The notes below the pieces were generated by a model, which worked only from the letters and a program-made list of their open reading frames with translations, had not been told where the DNA came from and made no database searches. The position numbers were made by a program, and so were the translations under genes. Shown here one piece after another: positions 17,266 through 26,852 of a DNA stretch of 64,000 nucleotides (position 1 is the first letter of the stretch; each line of letters begins with the position of its first letter). Source of the stretch: DATBGS01 sp036557885 (GTDB lineage Bacteria > Chloroflexota > Ktedonobacteria > Ktedonobacterales > DATBGS01). Location of the stretch: assembly GCA_036557885.1 (NCBI GenBank), contig DATBGS010000050.1:1-64000 (forward strand), given 5' to 3'.

Positions 17266-19062
17266 ATGTCTAATCCACTTGAGTACAAGTGCTCCGTCTG
17301 TGGCACCTTCTTTGCGGCAGGAAGCGCGTCTTGCCCAAAGTGCCACGCGCCTGCCTCCACCGATGCGGCAATACTTCTCCCATCCGCGCGCGCTCCCTCA
17401 GCGCCCCTCGATGAGGCGCCAACACTGGCAGAGGAGATTACCAGCCAGGAAAATACGCTCAACGAACTCCCAACCACGCCCGGCGCGAGCGGCCCACTGC
17501 CCACTTCGTCTGAAACCAGCGTACCTCCAGCCCCATCCGCTGAGCCTCCCACGCCCACACCATTCATGCAATCACCGCTTGCCCGTCGAGCGCGGCTCGG
17601 CGTAGGTCTGGGTGTGCTGGCGCTTGTGGTTCTGGCCTTGTCTGGCCTGTTGCCCGGCAGCGATTGGGCAGCGGGGAGCTTCCGCGTGGGCATAGCCGCG
17701 CTGATTGGCGCGGGGGTATTTTGGGTAGGTTCCCGGTTGGTATTTCGGCGCGCGCCCACAGTTCCACAGCGCACCCGGCGACTGGTTATCGTGGGCTTCG
17801 TGGTGCTGCTCCTTCTAGGCTGCACGGGCCTGGGGTTGCAGGGCACCTTAAACCAGGCGCAGGGGAACGCCCTGCTGAGCCAACAGAAATTTGCTCAGGC
17901 GCTTCAGGAATTTCAAGTGGTCGGCGATAAAGAGAGCCAGGCCAAAGTGTATCTGGCGTGGGGCAAACAACTGTACAAACAGCAGCAGTATGATCAGGCG
18001 ACCCAAAAATTCATGCAGGCGCTCCAGTTGAAGCCATCAGGCGATCTTACCAACCAGATTCAAGACGCAGAAGAACGCGCTTTTGAGGATTGGGGCAACC
18101 AGTTCTATGCCCAGAAGGACTACGAGAACGCCATCAACAAGCTGGAGCAAGCGGCAAAGATCGGAGTAAGAACAGATCAGGTCAATGAGACATTGGCGCA
18201 GGTGCATGAGGATTACGGCTTGCAACTCTTGGGACTTGGGCAATATGCGGAGGCAGCCAATAACTTCATTGACGCGACAACGCTTACTCAGAACACAGCT
18301 CTGGCAGCCCAGGCAAAAAACAACCTGTTGCAGACCTACGACGCCTGGGGCAAACAGTTGGAGCAGACAGGCGACTTCTCCGGGGCTGCTGATAAATTCA
18401 AGAGCGAACTCATTTACGCGACCACGCCTGAGCAGATGCGGCTCGCACACGAGTTCATCGCCAAAGCGTATCTGCTCTGGGGCGACCAGTACCTCAGCAA
18501 CTCCAACTTCCAGAACGCCATCACGACCTTTGAGTTCATCCTGAACAATCCCCACGACTACAGCGCTACCAGCGTCTTTTCACAACTGCATGGGGAAGAT
18601 GCCAAAGCCTACTTTGGCCTGGGGAAGCAGCAAGAAACCAGCGGCAGTTGCGCAGATGCCAGGAGCACCTTTGACACGCTGATTAAAAACTTTGGCGATA
18701 CCCCCCAAGCCCAGCAAGCCGCAGCCGAATTGCGCAAGCCGCAAAACGTGACGGGCCAAATTGTCGTGCATGGCAGCAGCAAACCAGCCGCGCATGTGCG
18801 GCTCTGGCTCTCGGCCCGTTGGGACCTCTCTCCTTTGGGATTCACCGCCACTCACAGCTACACCACCGTCAGCGACGCAAATGGGAATTTCACCTTTTCC
18901 GGCGTTCCCCCAAGTGACACGGACTACCTCATTTCTTACATTGGTCAGAGCGGGAGGGAAAGCATTACAGTAGAGACGCTTTATGGCCTGGATTCCCCAG
19001 TTGACATCGTCACCGTTCACTCGCTGTGCCCAACCAATGCCGGGATGGTCGAGCAATTCTGA
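17266..19062 (+). CDS. Zinc-ribbon, membrane-anchored TPR protein
   Basis: About 598 residues from ATG 17266 (a GTG at 17254 is also possible; AGAAAGG suits the ATG). It starts with a zinc ribbon, two CxxC pairs (YKCSVCGTFF, SCPKCHAP), then a Pro/Ser-rich stretch. Hydrophobic helices lie near residues 107-120, 135-150 and 170-190. A long array of TPR-like helices follows (AKVYLAWGKQLYKQQQYDQA and similar), and a C-terminal carboxypeptidase-regulatory-like domain (VTGQIVVHGSSKPAAHVRLW). The TPR region probably faces outward. It may organise surface proteins; no enzyme motif is seen. Confidence 0.85.
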   Translation: MSNPLEYKCSVCGTFFAAGSASCPKCHAPASTDAAILLPSARAPSAPLDEAPTLAEEITSQENTLNELPTTPGASGPLPTSSETSVPPAPSAEPPTPTPFMQSPLARRARLGVGLGVLALVVLALSGLLPGSDWAAGSFRVGIAALIGAGVFWVGSRLVFRRAPTVPQRTRRLVIVGFVVLLLLGCTGLGLQGTLNQAQGNALLSQQKFAQALQEFQVVGDKESQAKVYLAWGKQLYKQQQYDQATQKFMQALQLKPSGDLTNQIQDAEERAFEDWGNQFYAQKDYENAINKLEQAAKIGVRTDQVNETLAQVHEDYGLQLLGLGQYAEAANNFIDATTLTQNTALAAQAKNNLLQTYDAWGKQLEQTGDFSGAADKFKSELIYATTPEQMRLAHEFIAKAYLLWGDQYLSNSNFQNAITTFEFILNNPHDYSATSVFSQLHGEDAKAYFGLGKQQETSGSCADARSTFDTLIKNFGDTPQAQQAAAELRKPQNVTGQIVVHGSSKPAAHVRLWLSARWDLSPLGFTATHSYTTVSDANGNFTFSGVPPSDTDYLISYIGQSGRESITVETLYGLDSPVDIVTVHSLCPTNAGMVEQF

Positions 19063-19095
19063 GTGCCTTCCGGCAGCAGATGGCTCCGTGAACAA

Positions 19096-19125
19096 CGAGC
19101 GGGGCAGGCAAGCCTGCCCCGCTCG
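19096..19125. terminator. Bidirectional hairpin between convergent genes
   Basis: CGAGCGGGGCAGGC at 19096-19109 is perfectly inverted at 19112-19125 with a 2-nt loop. It sits between the convergent TPR and secreted-protein genes. No strong T run. Confidence 0.75.
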
Positions 19126-19158
19126 TATACTTGAGAGCGTTGTGACTACCCGCCCTAC

Positions 19159-21915
19159 CTACGAAATGTCCAGCGCGGCGTTGAGCATCTGGCCCGCACC
19201 AGGGTTGGCCGTCACCACATCAAAGTTCAGTTGCAGATACAACGTATTGGTCGTTCCATCCACCACATAGTTGTAATCCACACCCGCCGTGAGCGTCTGA
19301 CCACCCCAGGTAACGGTGGGCGCCCCTTTGAACCAGCCCACAATCTTGTAGCGCGGCGTCCAGCGCGTGGAGACGCCCGCCGGGAAGTTCAGTTGAGCAT
19401 TTACATGGTTGCCAGCGGCGCTGATCACATACGCGCCCAGGTCCATGTTAAAGCCATTGTTCAGCGCCAGATTCCCCGGCTCGCTGTCGGTGGTTGCCAG
19501 CGTGCCAGTGTTGACCGTCAGCGAGGGCGCGCGGTAATCCGAATCAAAGCTCAAGCTCTGGTTCTGGGTGAGGCCGCGCCGGAAATCCAGCAGCAGCGAG
19601 AACGGCAGCACCTGCCCCGGCGCCAGACTGGAGAGCACGCCCTGCCATTGCACCTTCGAGCGCGTGGTATTGCCCAGATAGACAATCCCGCCATTGTTGG
19701 CCCCAGCCGCCGCCCAGCTGGTAAACTTATCCAGGAACAGGCCGGTGAAAGGCGCCCCGCCCGCCGTAGGCGTCATCACACCAAAGTTGGCCTCATTGGA
19801 GCTAACCGTCGCCGGGATGGGCGACTTGATCGTCCCATTGACGCCATACCAGGCTTGAGGCGATTGATCGCCGTAATGCTGAATGATCATCCCATCCAGA
19901 TTGATCTGAACCGAATTGGGGGTCGTGAAGCTGACCGGATTGGTGCCCGTGTTCTGGATGCTCAGTTGGATATAGATCTGCCCATTGGGCCAGAAGTAGT
20001 AGAAGTAGGTCCAGGTGATGTGAATGTTGGTGTTGGTGGAGATCGTCTCAATGCCCACCAGTTCGGGCGTATTGCGCAGAATGATGATCTGTCCTGCCTG
20101 ATCCTGGTTGGCGTGGAAATTGCCGCTGGTCTGCACATAGCTCTGCACCAGCGAGTGCAGAATCGCCTGATATTGCACATCGGACAGCACGCCATTATTA
20201 ATCTCTTGCGTGCGCGTAATCGCGCCGCCCAACGCCTGATTAAAGAACACCTGCCAGCCGTTCCCGTTGGCATCCACGCTCTGCAAGATAAAGTTGGAGC
20301 CGCTGGGGGTCAGCGTCAAGGTGGCATTCCCCGCGCTGCTGGAGCCGCCGCCCCCGCCTGGTGTGGAAGTCGCCGTTGGCGTATTCCCCGTTGGGGTATT
20401 GGTGGCGGTTGGCGTGGGCGTGTTGGTCGCGGTGGGTGTGGGCGTGGGCGTGGACCCCGCCCCATTCAGCGTCACCAGCACGTTATCAAACTCGGATTGC
20501 GCCTTGGTGCTCAGCGCAATCTGGCCGTGCGTCAGGCTGCCATCTGTCGTATTGAACAGCGTGGTCCCGTTGATGCTGCCAATGAGCGACGTGCCCTGGA
20601 GCGAGAAGACCATCGTATAGAACTGGCTGGTGTAAGCGAAGTTGCCCTGGGCGATGGTGGTCTGGGTGCCCCCTACCTTTTTCTTCAGGTACCAGGTGTT
20701 GCTAAACAGCCCAAAGCTGTAGTAGTTGCTGGCATCGCTCTCCCTGGCGATAATCTGGAGGCCCAGCGCGGGCGAATTAGCGCCTGGCTCCACATCCACC
20801 TGGAAGACATAATCGGTCCAGCTTGTGGAACCCGCCAGCACCCGTTTCTCGCTGCTGGTGGAGGGGTCGTTCTGCTTGAGCACCTGTGTGCCATCCACCT
20901 GCACCACCCACGTTCCACCGACCAGCGTCCAGTTGGGCGGGAACGCGCCTGGCGTGTCGGCCTCAAAATCATCAGCAAAGAGCGTGTTGTTACCCGGCGG
21001 CGTAGGCGTCGCGGTGGGCGGAGGCGTCGGCGTATTCGTCGCCGTTGGTGTTGGCGTATTGGTCGCCGTCGGCGCTGGCGTGTTGGTCGCGGTTGGCGTT
21101 GGCGTATTGGTGGCTGTGGCCCCCGGCGTGTTCGTAGCGGTGGCCCCCGGCGTATTCGTGGCCGTTGGCACCAGCGTCGGCGTGCTGGTGGCTGTATCGG
21201 TTGGCGTGGGCGTTGGCACCACCCCGTTGACCGTCACCAGCACATTATCAAGCTCGGTCATCGCCTTGGTGCTCACACCAATCATCCCGGCAGAAAGGCT
21301 GCTATCCGTCGTATTGAAGACGGTGGTTGCGCCAATTTTGCCACTCAGCGCTGATCCCTGGAGCGAAAACTGCATCGTATAGAACTGGCTGGTATAGGCA
21401 AAATTGCCCTGCGCGATGGTGGTCTGGTTGCCACCAACACGCTTCTTCAGATACCACGTATTGCTAAACAGCCCAAAGCTGTAGTAGTTGCTGGCATCGC
21501 TCTCCCTGGCGATAATCTGGAGGCCCAGCGCGGGCGAATTGGCGCCTGGCTTCACATCCACCTGATAGACATAATCGGTCCAGGTGGTCAAACCAGCCAG
21601 CACCCGTTTCTCAGTGGTCGTGTCCGTGCTGGTCTGCTCCAGCACATGCGTGCCATCCTGCTGCACCGACCAGGGTCCGCTCACCAGCGTCCAGTTGGGG
21701 GGGAACGTTGCCAGCGCATCGGCCTCAAAATCATCAGCAAAGAGCGTGCTGCCTGCGGCAGCGCGCTGGGTGACGAAACCGAGGGTCAGGCTAAAGAGCA
21801 GGATAAATAACGCGATCACAGCGCTCACCACCTGCACCCGACGCAGGCGCAGAGAGGAGAGTGCCCCCGGTAAACGAATGATAAAACGGCTCACGGTGAG
21901 AGGTCCCCTTTTCAT
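19159..21915 (-). CDS. Large secreted protein with two concanavalin-like domains
   Basis: Up to 918 residues with a signal-like helix (VVSAVIALFILLFSLTLGFV, residues about 29-48). Two concanavalin/DUF1080-like domains (about 57-235 and 300-485) are separated by Thr-Pro linkers (TATNTPGATATNTP), followed by a C-terminal region of about 400 residues of unknown fold. The repeats are almost identical to each other and to the second domain of the 9284 protein. The ATG at 21915 lacks a ribosome site; a GTG at 21894 has AAGGGGA at about 9 bp and may be the real start. Probably a cell-surface glycan-binding protein. Confidence 0.82.
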   Translation of the reverse strand: MKRGPLTVSRFIIRLPGALSSLRLRRVQVVSAVIALFILLFSLTLGFVTQRAAAGSTLFADDFEADALATFPPNWTLVSGPWSVQQDGTHVLEQTSTDTTTEKRVLAGLTTWTDYVYQVDVKPGANSPALGLQIIARESDASNYYSFGLFSNTWYLKKRVGGNQTTIAQGNFAYTSQFYTMQFSLQGSALSGKIGATTVFNTTDSSLSAGMIGVSTKAMTELDNVLVTVNGVVPTPTPTDTATSTPTLVPTATNTPGATATNTPGATATNTPTPTATNTPAPTATNTPTPTATNTPTPPPTATPTPPGNNTLFADDFEADTPGAFPPNWTLVGGTWVVQVDGTQVLKQNDPSTSSEKRVLAGSTSWTDYVFQVDVEPGANSPALGLQIIARESDASNYYSFGLFSNTWYLKKKVGGTQTTIAQGNFAYTSQFYTMVFSLQGTSLIGSINGTTLFNTTDGSLTHGQIALSTKAQSEFDNVLVTLNGAGSTPTPTPTATNTPTPTATNTPTGNTPTATSTPGGGGGSSSAGNATLTLTPSGSNFILQSVDANGNGWQVFFNQALGGAITRTQEINNGVLSDVQYQAILHSLVQSYVQTSGNFHANQDQAGQIIILRNTPELVGIETISTNTNIHITWTYFYYFWPNGQIYIQLSIQNTGTNPVSFTTPNSVQINLDGMIIQHYGDQSPQAWYGVNGTIKSPIPATVSSNEANFGVMTPTAGGAPFTGLFLDKFTSWAAAGANNGGIVYLGNTTRSKVQWQGVLSSLAPGQVLPFSLLLDFRRGLTQNQSLSFDSDYRAPSLTVNTGTLATTDSEPGNLALNNGFNMDLGAYVISAAGNHVNAQLNFPAGVSTRWTPRYKIVGWFKGAPTVTWGGQTLTAGVDYNYVVDGTTNTLYLQLNFDVVTANPGAGQMLNAALDIS

Positions 21916-21950
21916 AAAATGTTGGCGGAAGCAGACCCCTGCTGCACAAA

Positions 21951-22853
21951 TTAATAAGCACCTTCACGACTAAAAACGGCTGGTATGGTTAAAAGTATCA
22001 GCTTGACATCATACCAGAAAGACTGTTTAGCAATATATTCCAGGTCCATCTTCACCATTGTATCAAAGCTTACCCGGCTGCGTCCATGTACCTGCCAGAG
22101 GCCAGTAATGCCAGGCAGCGTCTCCAGACGGCCAAGATGCCACTCTTTATAGAGATTCACTTCATACATAATGGGGGGACGCGGACCCACCAAACTCATC
22201 TCCCCCCGTAATACGTTAAAGAGTTGCGGGAGTTCATCAATACTGCTGCGCCGCAAGAAATAGCCTAACGGTGTGACACGCGGGTCATAGGGTATCCCAG
22301 AACGCTTGTGCTTGCGCAGGTGGGTTTCCGTTGCCAGCACACTGCCGTCAACCTTGCCACTCATGCGCTCGCCCCGCAAAAACTGCTCATACGCGGCGCG
22401 GTGCAGGTGCTCATCATTATCAACGTACATCGAGCGAAATTTATACACCACAAAGCGCCGCCCGCGAAACCCCACGCGCTCCTGGCGAAAAATGGCGGGA
22501 CCAGGGGAGGTGAGCCGCACCAGCGCCCAGGTGACAAGCAGGATCGGCGCAGTGAAGACGAGCGCAATCAGCACCAGGGTGCAATCTAGAAAACGCTTTG
22601 CCAGGAAATAGCCTGGGCGCTCTCTGGCAAGCGCTGCTTCCTTCCAGGGGCGCACCGCCCTGGCGGTGCCCGATGAGAACTGCTCAGAGGCCAGGCGTTG
22701 GCGTTCTTCCAGGGGAGAGATGGCGGTTGTGGTAGTCGTGGCTGCCAGGGAAGTGGGCTGTTCCGGCTCCAGGGTGGTCGGCCCAGAGGAGCGGCGCCCT
22801 GCTTGCTGTGATACTCCTTCGTTTGGACGCTCTACAAAGTCTTCGTGCAACAT
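21951..22853 (-). CDS. Polyprenyl-phosphate sugar phosphotransferase (bacterial sugar transferase)
   Basis: A 300-residue protein with one membrane helix (residues about 92-112) and the conserved cytosolic block: FRQERVGFRGR, YKFRSM, SSIDELPQLFNVLRGEMSLVG and PRPPIMYE, then PGITGLWQVHGRSR. These enzymes transfer a sugar-1-phosphate to undecaprenyl phosphate, the first committed step of capsule or exopolysaccharide repeat assembly. It lacks the long N-terminal membrane domain of WbaP/WcaJ, so it is the short single-helix type. The start has AAGGTG upstream. It fits as the initiator for the glycosyltransferases in this window. Confidence 0.92.
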   Translation of the reverse strand: MLHEDFVERPNEGVSQQAGRRSSGPTTLEPEQPTSLAATTTTTAISPLEERQRLASEQFSSGTARAVRPWKEAALARERPGYFLAKRFLDCTLVLIALVFTAPILLVTWALVRLTSPGPAIFRQERVGFRGRRFVVYKFRSMYVDNDEHLHRAAYEQFLRGERMSGKVDGSVLATETHLRKHKRSGIPYDPRVTPLGYFLRRSSIDELPQLFNVLRGEMSLVGPRPPIMYEVNLYKEWHLGRLETLPGITGLWQVHGRSRVSFDTMVKMDLEYIAKQSFWYDVKLILLTIPAVFSREGAY

Positions 22854-23026
22854 GATTCACCTTCTTGCCAGATGGGTAGCCTGATAGCCTGTTTTCTCTC
22901 AGGATACCGTGAAACAGGCAACAAAGAGGGGTGCCCCAGGTTAAGAGCGCGTTAAAAACGCGCATGCCTGGTAGCAGTTCCACTACTCATCTCATTCTAA
23001 GGAGGTAGCCATGCAGGCGCTGCTTC

Positions 23027-23917
23027 TCATGGGTGGTGCCCGCGTGGAAGGCGTGTCAGGTGCTCTAAGACCTCTGGGTCGGTCATCACCGGAAAAATGG
23101 TCAGACCCGTCACCTGTTCCAGGCACAACAGCGCCCCGGTGTCGGTAGGGTCGGCCAGGGCGACCGTCAGGGCATTGCGATTGCGTCCCACCGGCAGGCA
23201 GCGATACTGCTGCATGACCTCCAGGGGCACCAGCCTGCGCACACTCAGGGGGATATGCTGGGGAGGCGACAGATAGGGCACCCCCAATTCGCGTGCCCGC
23301 GCGCGCGCCTTGATCACGACAGGTCGCTCTGGCGGCTCAACACAAGCCTGGAAGTTGCGCTTCTTCCTGGCCCTCTCCTGCTGCATGGCTGCCGTCAGCA
23401 CCTGCGTATCAAACACCTGTCGCAGACGCGCCCCGCGTGAAGCAGGCATCTTTCTGGCCGCCCCAGGCACAAAGAGCGCCTCATCAGCCACAGGCAGAAA
23501 CGCGCGCCGCCCCTCCAGGGCAAAGGCAACCAGCGCCTCCACCTCGTGCCCTGGTTCGCCGGTGGCGGCCCAGCCAAGCGAGAAGGAAAGCGTCACCCCG
23601 CCACGCTCGCGCAGTTCGCGGTGCAAGCGCCGCACCACACAGCAGGCGCCAGCCGAATCCGCGCCAATCAGCAGCGCCGCGCAGCAGCCCCGCCCGCAAT
23701 GCAAGACCACATCGCTGCGGCGCAGATCGGAGCGCAGCACCTGCTCCACCGCTTGCATGTTTTTCTCCACTGCTTCGCTGGCACCCTCTGCCCTGCCATC
23801 ACACACCAGCAGCAGCACCGTGAGCGTTGAGACAGAAGAGGTAAGCAGCCGTAAGGTACTGAGCAATATTTTTCGCGCCTGTGGCTCGAATATATCCCAA
23901 GAGGTGTTGTCCATCAC
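23027..23917 (-). CDS. Degenerate GGDEF-like domain fused to MshEN/GspE N-terminal domain
   Basis: A 296-residue protein. Residues about 20-130 follow a GGDEF pattern (LRRSDVVLHCGRGCCAALLI, then ELRERGGVTLSFSLGWAATG) but the signature GGDEF is replaced by GRGCC, so diguanylate cyclase activity is not expected. The C-terminal part (VPYLSPPQHIPLSVRRLVP, then NALTVALADPTDTGAL) resembles the MshEN/GspE N-terminal domain, which in some proteins binds c-di-GMP. It may be a c-di-GMP or partner-sensing protein. A GGGAGG site precedes the ATG. Confidence 0.7.
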   Translation of the reverse strand: MMDNTSWDIFEPQARKILLSTLRLLTSSVSTLTVLLLVCDGRAEGASEAVEKNMQAVEQVLRSDLRRSDVVLHCGRGCCAALLIGADSAGACCVVRRLHRELRERGGVTLSFSLGWAATGEPGHEVEALVAFALEGRRAFLPVADEALFVPGAARKMPASRGARLRQVFDTQVLTAAMQQERARKKRNFQACVEPPERPVVIKARARARELGVPYLSPPQHIPLSVRRLVPLEVMQQYRCLPVGRNRNALTVALADPTDTGALLCLEQVTGLTIFPVMTDPEVLEHLTRLPRGHHP

Positions 23918-24273
23918 ATGCCTCCCCCAACCAAAAGCTTCATCAAAGGAACAACATCATACCAAGGAGACGGCGCTCCGGGGAATGGTCCCGAAACAGC
24001 GCAGGGTATCGCTGGTGATTGCATTCGTTTCCTCGCGCGGGTTTGAGGGTTTCGCTCCTTACGCAGATTGGTTCTCGATCAAGGAGAGATCGCTCTAGGC
24101 TCTCACTGTAAGGGTAGCGATGGGGAGGGGAATTTGAGAGAAGGGTGAGTTACAATGTGGTTGAGATTGAGCGATTGGGCGTTAAGAAGGAGTACCAACC
24201 GCGCTCCTTTCCAGGGTACAGGAAGGGAAAACGTGTGGATTGCTCGTTCCAGGCCGAATGCTCTGCTGTGAGA
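23918..24273. other. Intergenic region with no feature recognised
   Basis: About 356 bp between the GGDEF-like gene and the regulator stop. I see no gene with a supported start and no clear promoter or terminator; a promoter for the 23917 gene must lie here. Confidence 0.4.
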
Positions 24274-24981
24274 TTACGAAGAAAGCTGTTCGCTAAAAAC
24301 GGGCGGGCTGAAGGTATAGCCCACACCCGGCACCGTCACGACATAGCGGGGGTTGCCAGGCTCCGGTTCCACCTTCTGGCGCAGATGCCGAATATGGGTT
24401 TTCACCAGCCCCGAATCTCCAACTTCACTATAGCCCCAGACGCGCTCGATGATCGTGTCGGTGGTCAGCACCTGCCCGGCATGCAGCAGCAGCAAGTGCA
24501 GCAGGCGGCTCTCGGTAGGAGTCAGGCGAGTGCGCGTGCCGTTGCGCGTCACCTCATGCCTGGTCACATCCAGGCTCACCGGACCAACCGTAATAGCCGA
24601 TCCATTCACCGGGCCGCTGGTGGTCGCTGCCCGCCGCGCTGCCGCCTGGATGCGGGCCAGTAGTTGGCGCGGGCGGAAGGGCTTGCGCAGAAAATCATCT
24701 GCTCCCAGGTCCAGCGCCGAAACCTCATCATCCTCACGATCACAGCACGTCAAAACGAGGATCATCGCGTTGGATTCGGGACGCATCCGACGGATAACCG
24801 CAAAGCCATCATACTTCGGCATTTGAATATCCAGCAGCACCAGATCAGGAGGCTGTTCGTGCCAGCGTTTGATGGCCTGGTCGCCATCAAACGCGACGAT
24901 CACCTGATGGCCGTGCGCCCGGAGCCAAAACGTCAGCATATCTACAAGTTCACGGTCATCATCAGCAATTAAAATCCTCAT
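24274..24981 (-). CDS. OmpR/PhoB-family response regulator
   Basis: A 235-residue two-domain regulator. The receiver has the acidic pocket (IADDD, residues 5-9), phospho-acceptor Asp51 (VLLDIQMP), and the conserved lysine in RKPFRP. The C-terminal winged helix (LTPTESRLLHLLLLHAGQVL, then VKTHIRHLRQKVE and VPGVGYTF) binds DNA. No partner histidine kinase is adjacent, so it is an orphan here. The ATG has AAAGGGTG upstream and the promoter is at 25020-25048. Confidence 0.95.
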   Translation of the reverse strand: MRILIADDDRELVDMLTFWLRAHGHQVIVAFDGDQAIKRWHEQPPDLVLLDIQMPKYDGFAVIRRMRPESNAMILVLTCCDREDDEVSALDLGADDFLRKPFRPRQLLARIQAAARRAATTSGPVNGSAITVGPVSLDVTRHEVTRNGTRTRLTPTESRLLHLLLLHAGQVLTTDTIIERVWGYSEVGDSGLVKTHIRHLRQKVEPEPGNPRYVVTVPGVGYTFSPPVFSEQLSS

Positions 24982-25019
24982 GCTGGCACCCTTTCCTACT
25001 GCACATTGCCTGGATAGCT

Positions 25020-25048
25020 ATTATAGCGGCTCCATCCGTAATACACAA
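25020..25048 (-). promoter_or_regulatory. Promoter of the OmpR-type regulator
   Basis: On the minus strand, TTGTGT (25043-25048) and a perfect TATAAT (25020-25025) are 17 bp apart, 39 bp before the ATG. Confidence 0.65.
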
Positions 25049-25060
25049 GCAGCGTTTCCC

Positions 25061-26650
25061 TCAATACGCCGGGCGCGACGCCGGAGCACGCTGGGCGGCT
25101 GCCCCTCCTTGATGGCCCGCAAAACGCTCGTTCTCCATAAAATACAACTGGCAGGCAGCGTCAATCATTTGCGGCGAAAACTCCGGTGCAATAGTATAAT
25201 AACGCGCCAAAGCGACAATATGACGGAGCAGATCGCGCGGATGGCAGGCACGCATCGAGCGCCCAGTTTGCTGATAATGCTGGCGCATAAGATGGGCAAA
25301 GCCAGCATCGGAGAAGGCCACGCCTTCCGCCTGGCAGACGCGCGTCAAAATCTCCCGGTAGTGCTCCAGGGTCGGGTCATTCACCCAGATTTTATTGGGC
25401 ACGCGCCGCAGAAACGCCTCATCCACCAGATCGCTGGGGCGCATATTGCTGGAGAAGACCACCAGCGCCCCAAAGGGAATAGCCACCTTCTGCCCATTCA
25501 TCAACGTCAGGTAGTCTACTCCGCGCTCCAGCGGCACAATCCAGCGATTCAACAAGTCTTCCGGGCGGCACTGCTGGCGGCCAAAGTCATCAATCAACAG
25601 CACCCCCGCGTTGGCCTTCATCTGCAAGGGGCATTCATACAGGCGCAGGCGCTCATTAAATTGCAGGTCCAGGTTGCTCAGCACCAGTTCACCCCCCGAC
25701 TGCACCAGCGGCGGGCGGCAATACACCCAGCGCTCATCCATACGCGCCGCCCCCTCCACGCCTTCCAGAGAGATCGCAATATGCACACTGGCGTCAAAGA
25801 GCGGCATAACGTGTCCGCTGACCTCGATGGCATAGGGCATAAACACGCCGCCGCTAAACATGGAAGCAATCGCCTCCGCAATGGCTGTCTTGCCATTCCC
25901 CGCGTGCCCGCAGAGAAACAGCGCCCCGCCCCGATTCACCGCCACCCCGACCTGATCCATCACCACATCGCTTAACACCAGATGGCTGAGCCGCTGACGC
26001 ACCACCGAACGCATCACCTGTGGGCGCGTCTGAATCTGGCTGTTCAGCGCCGCCGAGTAGCTGGAGAACGAAACCGGCGCCGGACCCACATAGCCATTGC
26101 GTTCAAATGCCTCGCGCGCGCGCCCCTTGCCTTGATCAGTCAGCCGAAAGACCAGCACCCCTCCCGACATCAGCCCGTTGCCGCCGCTGCTTCCACTGTA
26201 GCGCACACTCTCTGTGGCCCCGGCTGCCACCTCAATAGCTCCATCCTTGCGCAGCGTCGTAAAGACTTCATCCAGCACCCCGCTCAGCGGCAGGCGCATC
26301 TGCGCGGCAAGCGACGTGGCGCTCAGCGTGCCCGCGTTGGAGAGAAACTTGAGCGCCAATTCCTGTAACAGGCTCGAATCCAGGCCCGTTTCCGCCACAC
26401 TGGTTGGGCGCGGCGGCAGCGCCTGCCCCGTCCGGCGCCCCCGGCTCTGAGCCTCTGCTGCGATTGGGTCTGCTGGCAGCGGCCCAGACGGGCGCAGCCC
26501 GCCAGACCCCCCAGACAGCCGCTCGCCGCTGCCCAGACTTCCCAGGCGCGGCGTCGCTGCCATCGGCCCAGTTGTTCGCCGCTCTCCCGTCCCCGCTTGG
26601 GACAACCCACCACTGCCTTGCCGCCCTGGTCCTTCGCTTCCTTGATACAT
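25061..26650 (-). CDS. AAA-family ATPase with low-complexity N-terminus
   Basis: A 529-residue protein. A Gly/Arg/Ser-rich N-terminal 75 residues are followed by a winged-helix-like region (about 95-200) and an AAA module with Walker A GHAGNGKTAIAEA (near 248-260), Walker B VLLIDDFG (near 350), a sensor-1 Asn (VVFSSNMRP) and an arginine-finger-like FLRRVP. It resembles MoxR-like or predicted chaperone ATPases. Target unknown. An AGGGG site precedes the ATG. It lies between the regulator and the TnpB unit and may belong to the signalling block at 23-26.6 kb. Confidence 0.85.
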   Translation of the reverse strand: MYQGSEGPGRQGSGGLSQAGTGERRTTGPMAATPRLGSLGSGERLSGGSGGLRPSGPLPADPIAAEAQSRGRRTGQALPPRPTSVAETGLDSSLLQELALKFLSNAGTLSATSLAAQMRLPLSGVLDEVFTTLRKDGAIEVAAGATESVRYSGSSGGNGLMSGGVLVFRLTDQGKGRAREAFERNGYVGPAPVSFSSYSAALNSQIQTRPQVMRSVVRQRLSHLVLSDVVMDQVGVAVNRGGALFLCGHAGNGKTAIAEAIASMFSGGVFMPYAIEVSGHVMPLFDASVHIAISLEGVEGAARMDERWVYCRPPLVQSGGELVLSNLDLQFNERLRLYECPLQMKANAGVLLIDDFGRQQCRPEDLLNRWIVPLERGVDYLTLMNGQKVAIPFGALVVFSSNMRPSDLVDEAFLRRVPNKIWVNDPTLEHYREILTRVCQAEGVAFSDAGFAHLMRQHYQQTGRSMRACHPRDLLRHIVALARYYTIAPEFSPQMIDAACQLYFMENERFAGHQGGAAAQRAPASRPAY

Positions 26651-26852
26651 ATACGTACTACCCCTGAAAGAAACCCATCAAAAATAGTGCTGGGCAAGAA
26701 ACCCTGCTCCAGCGATAGCTCCGTCAACCGGCTGTTCTTCTGTGTGTAGTGACGAATTAGCGCTGCACGGGTATCGCTGATCACCCATGAGGCTCACTGC
26801 GCAACCATGATAGTTCGTTACGACATCCGCAAATATCGCAACGCTTGACCTA

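Noticed and set aside
19231..21354. 707-codon plus-strand frame
   Set aside because: It mirrors the large secreted protein on the other strand; its Arg/Gly/His-rich sequence comes from the antisense of Thr-Pro repeats.
26323..26784. 153-codon minus-strand frame overlapping the AAA ATPase start, beginning MISDTRAALIRHYTQKNSRL
   Set aside because: The first 50 residues look protein-like, so a missed N-terminus by frameshift is possible, but the frame then becomes Gly/Arg-rich antisense-like sequence and the AAA start at 26650 has its own ribosome site. Left out.
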